Part shown: positions 45,351-55,077 of the stretch, in pieces
How the letters are laid out: each line of letters begins with the position of its first letter
How positions within the stretch are numbered: the first letter of the stretch is position 1
NCBI RefSeq assembly: GCF_000142805.1
Contig: NC_013081.1
Location: forward strand, 868,001-932,000
Direction of reading: 5' to 3'
Source of the DNA: Lachancea thermotolerans CBS 6340
Lineage: Eukaryota; Ascomycota; Saccharomycetes; Saccharomycetales; Saccharomycetaceae
Length of the DNA: 64,000 nucleotides
Notes under the pieces: model-generated
The model's input: the letters and a program-made list of their open reading frames with translations, nothing else
Databases searched by the model: none
What the model was told of the DNA's origin: nothing
Program-made: the position numbers and the translations under genes

Positions 45351-48224
45351 ATGGCTGGTAAGAGCCCCCGAAAAGGCGGAATGGCGGCCGGAAAGCAGCC
45401 TTCGAACTTGAAGAAACTGAAAAACAGGAATGTGGGCGGCAAGTCAGCACCCGTACTTTCAGGGACTAGCCTCCACGCGAGGCCGCGACGGTTCAGTTTA
45501 CTATACTCATCGGACTCGTCGCTAAGTGCCCTTTCTGACTTAGAAAGCCACAAGAAAACAGGTTTCAAAAACCCTCACCTGAGCAAAAAATCAAAGCGTG
45601 GTGTAGGAAATGAGCTGGGAAAGCGAGGCAAGCTGATATCGGAAGCAGCCATATCTTCTGGCAGCAGCTCATCGTCAGACTACGATGCGGTGAACGACGA
45701 GACTGACAGCGGTAGCGAAGATGCCATCGAAGATAACGATGACGATGATGGCGGGAACGATGATTCCAGTTCGGGGTCTAGTTCCAGTGACGACGACGTT
45801 GACTTTGTGAAGCTGAGCGCAGAAAGAAAGAAGCGGGCCATGCGGGCCATGAGCGCTTTAAAAAGAGGAAAGTCGCCCAAGAAAAGCGACGTGAGTAACA
45901 CCCCAGTTCTCAAGGCTCCATCTGACAAACCGGACTCAGACGAAGAAGATTCAGCGGACGAAGATTCAGCGGTATTTAGTCACAAGAGGCACCCTGAAGA
46001 AAAGTCAGACAGCGAGAGCACAAAAGAGGACGCCAGCGACGAAGATTTGGGGGAAGAAGTTAAGGAGAGCAGCTCAGCATCCGGGAAAGCCCTTGCTTCT
46101 AAAACGGCGCCCGTTGACCAGCTCAACGTTCCTCAGATTTCTGAGAGCGAAGATTCAGACTATGAAATAGATCATGACGCATATATCAAGAGCATCCAAT
46201 TCGATGAGGAAGACGTAGTGGGACTTGACACTGGTTTGGACACAGGAGAAGACGATGTGCCCATACTTGATGAAGAGGAACAAAATATTGTTTTGGAGTT
46301 GGAGAACGACGACGAACTTTCATTTGAAGGTAGTATTCACGAGGAAGGAGAGGACCCCGCGGAAAATGAGCAAGAGGGTGATGGTGAAGATTTCAAAGAT
46401 AACAGTCAGCTTTACAATGAATTCGATGATGACGATGACGATGAAATAATGAGCGATTTTGATGAACCTTTCTACGAAGACCCCAAGTTTGCGAACCTCT
46501 ACTACTGTGCGGGGAGCGATCAGCCACTATCCCTCAGCACTTCCTTGCCTCTTATACTGAACGATGAAAAACGGAGAAACTTGGATAAAAAGCAAACAAA
46601 GAAGCGTGAGCGCGAAGAACTTATTCGCCGTCGCAAGCTCTCTAGAAAGTTGGACAAAGAGAGGAGACAAAAATCTGCTGCTACCGACCTGGGGAATGAA
46701 GAGTATTTGTTTGGAGTATTTTTTCGCAGCGATGAGGAGAAGCCCAAAGAAAGCAATTTGGAATCACCCTTGCGCCAGCTCGGTTCAGCAGCTGCATCAG
46801 AAGAGGATTATTCGAGTGAAGAGGAATACGAAAACATTCTTCTTGACATAGCTCATATGCCTACGGATGACGAAAGTTTGGACGGTATAGTCGACGACGA
46901 CGAAATAGACGATGATGATGATGATGATGATGATGACGATGTCAGCATATCTGACGTGTTTATTGACATCGACGATCTTGACCCAGACTCATTCTATTTT
47001 CAATATGAAAGCTCCGATGGCGGTGAGGCAGAAGGCACAAAGGATACAGACAAAGGGGACGGTAACAAACTCGAGGGCCCGGACGACAACAGTTTAGTTG
47101 AGACGGTTATTTACATTGATGGCGAATCAACAGATGAAGACGAGACGCTCCCACCTCCCAACACACGGAACAAACGGATTGGGTCTAAAGCCAAAGAAGT
47201 TGTTAGCGCCAATGTTGTGGGACTTAAGCCTCCTAAGCTTGGTACTTGGGAAACTGACAATAAACCTTTCAGTATCATTGACGGCCTTTCCACCAAATCC
47301 CTCTACCCGCTCGTTCCAGAGCAGCAACTTTTGGAGCAGCAGCAGTTTCAGCAACAACAGCTGGCAGTTAATGAGTCAAACGGTGTTAGCGGCGAAAAGG
47401 AAGAGTTAACCCTTAATGAGCTTCTTAACATGAGTGAACTTGATGACGAGGAAGGCCCCGCTAATGCAGGAGGGGACCAACTTGCCTCTGAATGGTATGA
47501 AAAACCAAAGGTGCCTCTCTCAGCATTCCGGAACAAAGGTGTAGATGTTAATCGCGAAGAGGAGTACATGCTTCCTGTTTTTTCAGCCAGAAAGTGTCCA
47601 ATTGGGTACGTGGGCAGCGAAAGAACCAGAAGGAAAATCGATAAGATGAAAGAGCTGCAAAAGAAGAAGAGCGAAGAGAGAAAAAAGCTCAAGAAAAAGA
47701 AGAAACTGCTCAAAATCAAGAGAGAACGGGAACGTCTGGAAAAAGAGAAAGAGCGTAATGACGCCATCGTTCCTTCTGAAGATCAGATGCGCATTGCAAA
47801 CGGGGACAGCATTGGTGTTCCAAAAATTGAAGAGGTTTCTGGAACAGGAGAAAAAAATGACCTCATTTCGGATGATACTAAGGATACCGCAGAGGGCATG
47901 GACCTTGACGACATTAATAAGCTGCTCAATCGCACAGACAGCGAATTGGTGGCGCATGATGGCAATGATATAGATTTGATTGGCACCGAAGACGCAGATA
48001 TCTTAGCCACACTTACAGCGCCAGTGGATGTCGATCCCGTGAATGACAAATACATGACTACAGGTGCTGTGTGGAGGAGGCGCCAGAGCGTCGTTGAAGC
48101 AGCGGCTAAAAATCTTCGTTTCACTAAGAGTGGCTTGTTCAGCGAAAGTGCCTTGGCTGATCTTGAACAAATCATAGGGAATTCTGCAAGCTCAGTTATA
48201 GAATTCAGCGACGTTCTGCAATAG
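45351..48224 (+). CDS. IFH1: Ifh1-like co-activator of ribosomal protein genes (IFH1/CRF1)
   Basis: A 957-residue, extremely acidic protein (Ifh1 is 1085). The N-terminus is basic, followed by long Asp/Glu/Ser-rich tracts and a run of about a dozen Asp encoded by a GAT repeat (residues about 520-535). The conserved central motif around DPDSFYFQYESSD (residues about 543-555) and the basic block IGYVGSERTRRKIDKMKE are characteristic of Ifh1/Crf1. Ifh1 binds the FHA domain of Fhl1 at ribosomal protein promoters and responds to TORC1; its ohnologue Crf1 is a co-repressor. The single gene lies between the YDR222W-like gene and UTP13, matching both YDR223W and YLR223C. Confidence 0.9.
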   Translation: MAGKSPRKGGMAAGKQPSNLKKLKNRNVGGKSAPVLSGTSLHARPRRFSLLYSSDSSLSALSDLESHKKTGFKNPHLSKKSKRGVGNELGKRGKLISEAAISSGSSSSSDYDAVNDETDSGSEDAIEDNDDDDGGNDDSSSGSSSSDDDVDFVKLSAERKKRAMRAMSALKRGKSPKKSDVSNTPVLKAPSDKPDSDEEDSADEDSAVFSHKRHPEEKSDSESTKEDASDEDLGEEVKESSSASGKALASKTAPVDQLNVPQISESEDSDYEIDHDAYIKSIQFDEEDVVGLDTGLDTGEDDVPILDEEEQNIVLELENDDELSFEGSIHEEGEDPAENEQEGDGEDFKDNSQLYNEFDDDDDDEIMSDFDEPFYEDPKFANLYYCAGSDQPLSLSTSLPLILNDEKRRNLDKKQTKKREREELIRRRKLSRKLDKERRQKSAATDLGNEEYLFGVFFRSDEEKPKESNLESPLRQLGSAAASEEDYSSEEEYENILLDIAHMPTDDESLDGIVDDDEIDDDDDDDDDDDVSISDVFIDIDDLDPDSFYFQYESSDGGEAEGTKDTDKGDGNKLEGPDDNSLVETVIYIDGESTDEDETLPPPNTRNKRIGSKAKEVVSANVVGLKPPKLGTWETDNKPFSIIDGLSTKSLYPLVPEQQLLEQQQFQQQQLAVNESNGVSGEKEELTLNELLNMSELDDEEGPANAGGDQLASEWYEKPKVPLSAFRNKGVDVNREEEYMLPVFSARKCPIGYVGSERTRRKIDKMKELQKKKSEERKKLKKKKKLLKIKRERERLEKEKERNDAIVPSEDQMRIANGDSIGVPKIEEVSGTGEKNDLISDDTKDTAEGMDLDDINKLLNRTDSELVAHDGNDIDLIGTEDADILATLTAPVDVDPVNDKYMTTGAVWRRRQSVVEAAAKNLRFTKSGLFSESALADLEQIIGNSASSVIEFSDVLQ
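46911..46941 (+). repeat. GAT trinucleotide tract coding poly-Asp in IFH1
   Basis: About ten tandem GAT/GAC codons give a continuous Asp run. Such tracts vary in length between strains. Confidence 0.85.
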
Positions 48225-48515
48225 TGGTCTTTTCTTATCTTCATAATCGCTCGGCCTGCATAGGGGACTCTCATTACAACATTTAACGGGTTTAAATTAA
48301 AATCAAAACAAAAGGAAAGGTAGAAAGCATTTATATACTACAACATAATTGTTGCTAAATCGGCATGTAAACTTAAAGGACAGGTTCAAGATATCACAAT
48401 ACAAGCAATCTGCCAGCGATGGGCGGCTGTTTATGTAATAATATGTTGTGTCGTTCCGTACGTTGCGCTCATGAAATGAAGCAGTAATAAAAATAATTGG
48501 TGAAAAGTTTGAAAG

Positions 48516-48522
48516 CTCATCG
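48516..48522 (-). promoter_or_regulatory. PAC motif of UTP13
   Basis: CTCATCG, the reverse of CGATGAG (polymerase A and C box), lies 53 bases before the UTP13 ATG. It is bound by Dot6/Tod6 in ribosome-biogenesis promoters. Confidence 0.55.
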
Positions 48523-48574
48523 GTAGGTCTGCGCTTAGATTGAAGAAAGAATTAGGAGTGAGAAGACAAATATC

Positions 48575-51055
48575 ATGGACTTGAAAAGCAGCTATTCCAA
48601 CTCCGAACTTAGACCTTTCTATGCCGGAAGTGGTGCGGTTGCATCAGTCTCCGAAGATGGGAGACTGCTCGCGACATCTGTGATCGATGAGGTCAACATT
48701 ATAGAGCTAGCTCCAACTAAACGCGTACTGCATAGAATCGAAAATGACGATGAGCAGGAAATTACAGCCTTGAAGCTTACGCCAGATGGAGAATACCTCT
48801 GTTACGTTTCACAGGCGCAGCTCTTGCGCATATATCACTTAAGATCTAAGCGCGTGGTGAGATCAATGAAGGTCTCTTCTCCAGTTTATGTCATTGACTG
48901 CGACCCAAGCTCCACTCTCGTGGCTCTTGGTGGAACAGATGGTAGTGTTAGTGTCATTGACATCGAAAACGGTTATGTCACTCATTCTTTGAAAGGACAT
49001 GGAGCTACTATATCTAGCGTGAAGTTCTTTGGAGAGCTTAACAGCACAACTTGGAGACTAGGATCTGGCGACACAAACGGTGTTGTTAAGGTTTGGGATT
49101 TAGTACGCAGGAGCTGCTTACACACAATTCAGGAGCACGCAGCAGCTGTCAGAGGACTTGATTTCCGTGTTTCGGATGCTGACGACGATGTACTTGAGCT
49201 CCTATCTGGTGGTAGAGATGACATTGTCAACCTTTATCAACTTGGCTCTACCAAAAAAGTCAAGCTTGTCAAAACTATCCCAGTGCATCAACAAATTGAA
49301 GCATGTGGATTCATTCACGATGGCGAGCACCAGGATCTCTTCTACACAGCAGGAGGGGATGCGGTGTATCAAATTTTGTCGCTAGCTACTGCATCAGTCA
49401 TTAAAAAGACAAACAAGCCAATTGAGGAACTATTTATAATAGGTGTGCTCCCCATTTTACAAGGCTCAAAGATGTATCTAGTTCTTTCCGATCAAACATT
49501 ATTCTTGGTTGATTTGGAAGCATCTTTTGTTGAGCCGGACACTGCTGTTGTCATTGAAAGCAAAATAGCTGGTAATCACGGCACAGTAGCTGATATGAGA
49601 TTCGTTGGGCCGGACCTGAAATTTTTGGCTTTGGCCACCAATTCGCCTGCTCTTAGAGTTATTCCGGCCCCTGACCTGAACGCAAAAAGCATTGTCAGCG
49701 ATGAGACAACCGCAGCACGAGACCATGCACAAGATTCTAGAGATTGTTTCCCGCTTGAAGTTGAGCTCTATGAGGGTCATACTGACTTGCTCAATGCGTT
49801 AGACTCAAGTGAAGATGGAAAATGGCTTGCTACGTGTTCCAAAGACCACACAGTAATACTTTGGAGATACAGCTCGGAACTGGAAAAGTTTAAAGCGTAC
49901 GCTAAGTTTACAGGACATGCAGGCCCAGTTACTGCAGTGGGGTTGCCAAATGTGATGAGAAGTGCGTGGCCTGAATTTATTATAACGGCTTCAAATGATT
50001 TGACAATCAAAAAATGGACCGTGCCTAAGCCTGGGCACGAGACTGCCGAGCCACATGTCGTGAAAGTGTCAGACTACACACGCAGGGCCCACGACAAAGA
50101 TATCAATGCCCTTTCCATCTCGCCTAACGACTCAACCTTCGCAACAGCTTCATATGACAAGACCTGTAAGGTTTGGGATGTTGATAGCGGAGAGCTTCAA
50201 GGAACGCTAGCAAACCACAAGCGTGGACTGTGGGACGTCTCTTTCTGTCAATACGACAAACTTCTGGCTACGTGCTCGGGTGACAAAACTGTCAAAGTCT
50301 GGTCACTGGACACCTTGTCAGTTGTCAAGACTCTGGAAGGCCACACAAATGCTGTACAAAGGTGTTCATTCATCAACAAAAACAAGCAGCTTGTAAGCAC
50401 TGGAGCAGACGGGCTAATTAAGTTATGGGACCTATCTACTGGAGAATGTGTCCGCACCTTAGACGCTCATGAAAACAGAATTTGGGCGCTGAGTGTTTTG
50501 CATGATGGTGACGAATTTGTTACAGCAGATGCTGACGGTGTCTTCCAATTTTGGAAAGATTGTAGCGAAGAACAAGAGAAAGAGAACTTAGAAAATCACA
50601 AACGGAAGGTTGAGCAAGATCAATCGCTCCAGAACTACATGTCGCAAGGCGACTGGACGAACGCTTTCTTGTTGGCGATGACCCTGGATCATCCCATGCG
50701 ACTATATCGGGTTTTGGAGAGCGCCTCTGCCCAGGAAGATGGCAGTTCCGACTTCGTTTTCAATGAAGAGCTTGATAATGTTATCAGCACCTTGAACAAC
50801 GAGCAGATCATTCTTCTGATGAAAAGAAGTAGGGACTGGAACACGAATGCATCAAAGCACGCTGTGGCTCAGAAGACAATTCGTTGCATTCTTTTGCGTC
50901 ACAATATCGCGGCTTTGAGTGATATTCCCGGAATAATGAACATTATAGACGCCATAATCCCTTATACTCAAAGACACTACTCCAGACTTGACGGCCTGGT
51001 TGAGCAAAGTTATATTTTGGATTACTCGCTGGTGGAAATGGATAAATTCATGTAA
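48575..51055 (+). CDS. UTP13: Utp13, WD40 subunit of the small-subunit processome
   Basis: An 826-residue protein (S. cerevisiae 817) made of two WD40 propellers, with repeats ending in WD-type dipeptides throughout (VKVWDLV, VILWRYS, IKKWTV, CKVWDVD, VKVWSLD, IKLWDLS, FQFWKD). A C-terminal helical Utp13 domain runs from about residue 665 (FLLAMTLDHPMRLYRVLE). Utp13 belongs to the UtpB complex that binds the 5' external transcribed spacer and U3 snoRNA in early 18S rRNA processing in the nucleolus. It precedes RSA3, another ribosome-assembly gene, on the same strand, as in the YLR222C-YLR221C pair. Confidence 0.94.
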   Translation: MDLKSSYSNSELRPFYAGSGAVASVSEDGRLLATSVIDEVNIIELAPTKRVLHRIENDDEQEITALKLTPDGEYLCYVSQAQLLRIYHLRSKRVVRSMKVSSPVYVIDCDPSSTLVALGGTDGSVSVIDIENGYVTHSLKGHGATISSVKFFGELNSTTWRLGSGDTNGVVKVWDLVRRSCLHTIQEHAAAVRGLDFRVSDADDDVLELLSGGRDDIVNLYQLGSTKKVKLVKTIPVHQQIEACGFIHDGEHQDLFYTAGGDAVYQILSLATASVIKKTNKPIEELFIIGVLPILQGSKMYLVLSDQTLFLVDLEASFVEPDTAVVIESKIAGNHGTVADMRFVGPDLKFLALATNSPALRVIPAPDLNAKSIVSDETTAARDHAQDSRDCFPLEVELYEGHTDLLNALDSSEDGKWLATCSKDHTVILWRYSSELEKFKAYAKFTGHAGPVTAVGLPNVMRSAWPEFIITASNDLTIKKWTVPKPGHETAEPHVVKVSDYTRRAHDKDINALSISPNDSTFATASYDKTCKVWDVDSGELQGTLANHKRGLWDVSFCQYDKLLATCSGDKTVKVWSLDTLSVVKTLEGHTNAVQRCSFINKNKQLVSTGADGLIKLWDLSTGECVRTLDAHENRIWALSVLHDGDEFVTADADGVFQFWKDCSEEQEKENLENHKRKVEQDQSLQNYMSQGDWTNAFLLAMTLDHPMRLYRVLESASAQEDGSSDFVFNEELDNVISTLNNEQIILLMKRSRDWNTNASKHAVAQKTIRCILLRHNIAALSDIPGIMNIIDAIIPYTQRHYSRLDGLVEQSYILDYSLVEMDKFM

Positions 51056-51154
51056 TATATGTAGTAAGCACTCCTCACTCGGTTCTGATATCACATGACT
51101 TTAGAGGTCTAAAATTTGTAGGATGAATGAGCGACGCCGCTTCAATCAAATATG

Positions 51155-51161
51155 CGATGAG
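51155..51161 (+). promoter_or_regulatory. PAC motif of RSA3
   Basis: CGATGAG lies 42 bases before the RSA3 ATG. An AAAATTT stretch near 51113 resembles part of the companion RRPE element. Confidence 0.55.
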
Positions 51162-51202
51162 ATCAACAACAAGGCTTAACATCTTCTAACTTAAGCATCA
51201 GG

Positions 51203-51778
51203 ATGTCGTTGGAGGAACGCAACCCGGCCAGGAATTCTGGAAAAAGGACTAGAAGGAGTAAGAAAAGAAGAACGGCTGAATCCTCTGATTCTGAATCCTC
51301 GTCTTCGTCGTCATCTGGATCTGAGTCTGAACATGAACAGTATGAGCAAAACTTGCCAAACAACGATGGCCAGCTTGAAATCTCGGACGTGGAGTTGTCT
51401 GATGTGGAAGAAAAGGATGAGAACACCAAGAGCGAAGTTTTGGGGAAAGAGACCAAGAAGCTGCTTAATCAAATTCCTTTCACTACCACTGAGCTTTCAA
51501 ATGGAAGTGCCAAAAACATCAACAACATAGACCTTTCCAAGATTCAACGTACAATCGAAGATGCGCAAGAAAAAGTATCACTGTCAAAGGATGAAGGACA
51601 ACTGAAAAACGCATATTTAAATCTGCTGTTCAAACATTATGGCGAGGATGTCAACTCGTTGAGAGAAGCTCCAGACTTCACTCCCAAGTCACTGGTGCTA
51701 ATAGCTAACGTTTTGAAGGATGGAGCTCACATGTTCGACATAGATACCTTAAGAACTGTGATGGAATCTGAACAGTAG
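51203..51778 (+). CDS. RSA3: Rsa3, 60S ribosome assembly factor
   Basis: A 191-residue protein (S. cerevisiae 220). The N-terminus is basic (KRTRRSKKRR, nucleolar localisation) and then Ser/Glu-rich and acidic. The C-terminal third, containing LKNAYLNLLFKHYGEDVN and LVLIANVLKDGAHMFDIDTL, is the conserved Rsa3 domain. Rsa3 is a component of early pre-60S particles associated with the Dbp6 helicase group. It follows UTP13 by 147 bases on the same strand with its own PAC box, matching the S. cerevisiae neighbours YLR222C and YLR221C. Confidence 0.9.
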   Translation: MSLEERNPARNSGKRTRRSKKRRTAESSDSESSSSSSSGSESEHEQYEQNLPNNDGQLEISDVELSDVEEKDENTKSEVLGKETKKLLNQIPFTTTELSNGSAKNINNIDLSKIQRTIEDAQEKVSLSKDEGQLKNAYLNLLFKHYGEDVNSLREAPDFTPKSLVLIANVLKDGAHMFDIDTLRTVMESEQ

Positions 51779-51911
51779 CATATGAAAGAGAATAGGCCCT
51801 TTTGTGTAGTTATGTAATATACAGCATCTTGTAACTAATTGGACAGGAAGAACGTTCAGGCTTGGCATTCAAGGGAGTGCGCTCTTTGGCACATTTCGGC
51901 CCCTTTGTTAT

Positions 51912-52781
51912 TCAGTTGTCAATGACCCTAACCATAAACCATGCGGCGCCTGCGGCTATTCCGCCAACGGCCATCATCTGGAAACCTTCACCGATTTTCT
52001 TCCTTACCGTACAGCTATCGCTCATTGATATGGCAGCTTTAATGTAGCCAAACCAGAACAGCGTAATGGACATTAATATTATGGAGATAATAAGGCCAGA
52101 CCCCACCTCCTTCACAAAGAAATACGGAATCAGAGGAACGAAGCCGCCCGCGAAGTAGCCGCCACCGATGGTCAAAGCACTGGTGGTTTGCCTGTTATCG
52201 GCCGGCTCTTCGAGTCCGCGGCCATACCTGATTATGAAGTCGACCATCAGCTCTGGGGATTTTTGCAGATCCTTGATAAAAGATATGATAGTTTCGTCTG
52301 AGAATTCGGGATTGATCTCTAACAGGATATCCTCGATTTCGTGGTTTATCAAATTCATATTGTTGTAGAACTTGCGCTTCTCTTTCTTAACCTCGGCGTG
52401 GAAGTAGTCCGATTCGCTCTTGGCGCCTAGGTAGCCACCGAGCCCCATGGAAATGGCTCCGGAGATCAGTTCGGCGAAACCACCAGTGATTACGAGTTTG
52501 GAATCCCCCAGAGACGACAACCCCGCGGTCAGCGCAAAAGGCACAGTGAGCCCGTCACTCAGCCCGATGATTAGATCGCTCATAAGCCTGGGATCGACCG
52601 AGCCGAAAATCCCACCTTTTCTCTCCTCGCGCTTATCTTCGAGCTTGCCACGCTCCTCGTCTGTATTGCTGGAGGACCCGTAGGACGTGTCCGCGTTATC
52701 ATCATTGGAAAGGAGCGGCGCGTTCTCGCTCTTCTTGCTTACCAGGTTGACCACCGCGTTCTTAATGGCAACAATTGACAT
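51912..52781 (-). CDS. CCC1: Vacuolar Fe/Mn transporter Ccc1
   Basis: A 289-residue VIT-family transporter (S. cerevisiae 322). After a short acidic N-terminus, the first membrane helix carries LMSDLIIGLSDGLTVPFALTAGL in the VIT style, followed by GGFAELISGAISMGLGGYLG. A cytosolic metal-binding domain rich in Glu comes next (YNNMNLINHEIEDILLEINPE), then three further helices. The protein moves Fe2+ and Mn2+ into the vacuole against H+ and protects from iron toxicity. A TTACTAA site about 450 bases upstream fits Yap5-type control. Its neighbours RSA3 and the histone pair follow the ancestral YLR220/YDR224 order. Confidence 0.93.
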   Translation of the reverse strand: MSIVAIKNAVVNLVSKKSENAPLLSNDDNADTSYGSSSNTDEERGKLEDKREERKGGIFGSVDPRLMSDLIIGLSDGLTVPFALTAGLSSLGDSKLVITGGFAELISGAISMGLGGYLGAKSESDYFHAEVKKEKRKFYNNMNLINHEIEDILLEINPEFSDETIISFIKDLQKSPELMVDFIIRYGRGLEEPADNRQTTSALTIGGGYFAGGFVPLIPYFFVKEVGSGLIISIILMSITLFWFGYIKAAISMSDSCTVRKKIGEGFQMMAVGGIAAGAAWFMVRVIDN

Positions 52782-53611
52782 TGTAAACAGGAGGTTGGAA
52801 TCTTTGTGTTATGTCCAAGCCAAGGGGCGATATTTGCGTTATTCTAGTAGTTCCGCGTAACGCGAGGAAGGTCACGAATTTGGCAGGTGTGAAACCTTTG
52901 TGAGACTGGTTTAGAGTGAGCCTGTTGTTGTATTCCAAGCGAAGGGGCCAGGAAGTCTAGTACCGATACTCGAGGGGTGTGCGTAATCTGGCGAATTTAC
53001 CAAATCGAAACCTTTTGCAACGGGAGAAAGCAGGTCGGCCTTGGGCGTTGAAATGCAGTTATAAATAAGCGTTGGAAGCTTCACGAAGCTCTAGACCTAT
53101 CTGACTATCGAGCTGACTAGCAGAACTGGCCGGCTTGTTTTTATAAATGAGAGATCCTTTTCTCCTGGAGCAACTAAGGGCATTGTTTACGGGTCATCGC
53201 CAACTGGCCAATCAGGAAAAGTTTCATTACTAAGAGAGCGGCAGGGGCGCTGAGAATGATGGAGGCGTCGAGCCTAGCTGAGTTCAAGGGTCGCCAAGCG
53301 TGTCCTAGAAAATACAGCTGCCTCGTACTAATCATCAAAGAAAAGTGCTGGAAAATCCTTATTTTGTTTATATTTCAGAGGTGCCGCACTGCTTTTCCTC
53401 TGGCCTGCGACTGTTCGCGTTTCGTGAATGGTCGTCGCATCGAGTGATCTCGTGCAAGCTCTAGCGACGCTGCCGAGCCAAGAAATTGCCAGTCGCGCAG
53501 GCGCTGACAATGACCCCCGCTCCAGCTCGAGGAGGGAACTCTAGTCCGTCTAATAAACCCATATTTTTACTACTATACAACGTATCTGTACACCCAGTAT
53601 ACACGTCCGCC
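52782..53611. promoter_or_regulatory. CCC1 upstream region
   Basis: About 0.8 kb with no gene. TTACTAA at 53227-53233 matches the Yap-family response element through which Yap5 induces CCC1 in high iron in S. cerevisiae. Only one clear copy is seen. Confidence 0.4.
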
Positions 53612-54010
53612 TTAAGCCTGGGTGGAGGACGAGTACTTGGTCACGGCTCTGGTACCTTCGGACACAGCGTGCTTGGCCAATTCACCAGGCAGGATCAGTC
53701 TGACAGCGGTCTGGATCTCTCTGGCGGAGATGGTAGACTTCTTGTTGTAAGCCGCTAGCTTGGAGGCCTCAGAGGCGATTCTCTCGAAAATGTCGTTGAC
53801 GAACGAGTTCAGAATCGACATAGACTTTTGTGAGATACCGGTGTCTGGGTGAGTTTGTTTCAGCACCTTGTAGATGTAAGAGGAGTAAGTCTCCTTTCTG
53901 ACCTTGGTTCTCTTCTTGCTGGCGTCGACGGAGGAAGCGGTCTTCTTAGCAGCTGGCTTCTTCTCAGCTGGGGCCTTGGAGGCTGGCTTTTTCTCGGCTT
54001 TGGCAGACAT
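53612..54010 (-). CDS. HTB1: Histone H2B
   Basis: A 132-residue H2B. The N-terminal tail is Lys/Ala-rich ([18 protein letters not shown]), then the histone fold follows with [21 protein letters not shown] and [11 protein letters not shown], ending in [11 protein letters not shown]. The Lys of the AVTKYSSS segment is the ubiquitylation site (K123 in S. cerevisiae), the mark that depends on Bur1-Bur2 activity. The gene is divergent from H2A with 557 bases between start codons, the conserved HTA-HTB arrangement. A TATA box lies at 54092-54099. Confidence 0.98.
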   Translation of the reverse strand: MSAKAEKKPASKAPAEKKPAAKKTASSVDASKKRTKVRKETYSSYIYKVLKQTHPDTGISQKSMSILNSFVNDIFERIASEASKLAAYNKKSTISAREIQTAVRLILPGELAKHAVSEGTRAVTKYSSSTQA

Positions 54011-54091
54011 TTATGATGGTTTGTGATTTGTGGAGTTGTGTGCTTGGTTTCCTTTCAGCGCTACTGCTCCCCTCGTGGCTGGCGCCTGCCC

Positions 54092-54099
54092 TTTATATA
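54092..54099 (-). promoter_or_regulatory. TATA box of HTB1
   Basis: TATATAAA on the minus strand, about 82 bases before the H2B ATG. Confidence 0.6.
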
Positions 54100-54324
54100 C
54101 CCGGTCGTTTTCCCTTATCACTGCTGACGCCACCGTCGACGTGTTCGGGACCAGTATATTCGCATTAACCTGCGCGAAATATGTGGTCCGTCGCTGTCGT
54201 AAATTAATTTTTTTTCTTCAAGATTTCCTCTTTCGGCAGCCAAGGCGGCGTCCCATAATGAGGACAGAGCCCGCGTTAACCGCAGCAAAGAATTCCTGGC
54301 GATGAAAAGGAGCTCGAGATTGTC

Positions 54325-54340
54325 GTTCCAGGAAATTCGC
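54325..54340 (-). promoter_or_regulatory. Weak histone UAS-like element
   Basis: On the minus strand GCGAATTTCCTGGAAC shares both ends (GCGAA and GAAC) with the Spt10 histone UAS GCGAAAAANTNNGAAC but differs in the centre. It lies next to the better match at 54348. Confidence 0.3.
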
Positions 54341-54347
54341 ACGCGGC

Positions 54348-54363
54348 GCGAACAAAACAGAAC
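54348..54363 (+). promoter_or_regulatory. Histone UAS (Spt10-type element)
   Basis: GCGAACAAAACAGAAC matches the histone UAS consensus GCGAAAAANTNNGAAC at all but two fixed positions. It lies between the divergent H2B and H2A genes, as expected for the cell-cycle-regulated shared promoter. Confidence 0.5.
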
Positions 54364-54468
54364 AGGTCGGGGAAAAACCAGGCCACGTACACGGAATGTG
54401 GCGGAGGGGGTGCCTCAACAATACCGCAAAGCGCAAGGCAAGCAGAGGGCAAGGGGCGGCAAATTTTT

Positions 54469-54476
54469 TATATAAA
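54469..54476 (+). promoter_or_regulatory. TATA box of HTA1
   Basis: TATATAAA, about 92 bases before the H2A ATG. Confidence 0.6.
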
Positions 54477-54567
54477 GAGCATTGGAGTTGAGTGATGATA
54501 CAGACTTTCCTTGTTTGATCGTTAAGATAAACTCAAGTTAATCTATTAAACACTACAGAATATTATA

Positions 54568-54963
54568 ATGTCCGGTAAAGGTGGTAAAGCTGGTTCTGCT
54601 GCTAAGGCTTCTCAATCTAGATCTGCTAAGGCTGGTCTGACCTTCCCAGTGGGTAGAGTCCACAGACTTCTGAGAAGAGGTAACTACGCCCAGAGAGTTG
54701 GTTCCGGTGCTCCAGTCTACTTGACTGCTGTTTTGGAGTACTTGGCCGCCGAAATTTTGGAATTGGCTGGTAACGCCGCCAGAGACAACAAGAAGACCAG
54801 AATTATCCCACGTCACTTGCAGTTGGCCATCAGAAATGATGACGAGCTGAACAAGCTGCTGGGCAATGTCACCATTGCCCAAGGTGGTGTTTTGCCAAAC
54901 ATTCACCAAAACTTGCTGCCCAAGAAGTCCGGGAAGCCTGGAAAGGAGTCCCAAGAGCTGTGA
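54568..54963 (+). CDS. HTA1: Histone H2A
   Basis: A 131-residue H2A with tail [22 protein letters not shown], acidic-patch and fold segments [20 protein letters not shown] and [11 protein letters not shown], and the C-terminus KESQEL. The SQE motif is the Mec1/Tel1 phosphorylation site (S129, gamma-H2A) that the Rad9 BRCT domains read; RAD9 is in the same window. Codon choice is strongly biased to preferred yeast codons (AGA, GGT, TTG), typical of high expression. This is canonical H2A, not the Htz1 variant. Confidence 0.98.
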   Translation: MSGKGGKAGSAAKASQSRSAKAGLTFPVGRVHRLLRRGNYAQRVGSGAPVYLTAVLEYLAAEILELAGNAARDNKKTRIIPRHLQLAIRNDDELNKLLGNVTIAQGGVLPNIHQNLLPKKSGKPGKESQEL

Positions 54964-55077
54964 TCGGTCACATTGCGTTAGCGCAGTGCAAATTGGGTTT
55001 ATTTTGCGACAATAGGGTTGTGAATTAGTGTTTAAGTGTATATTAGGATCTTTAAAAACGTCAGGCACTTTTAGTAA

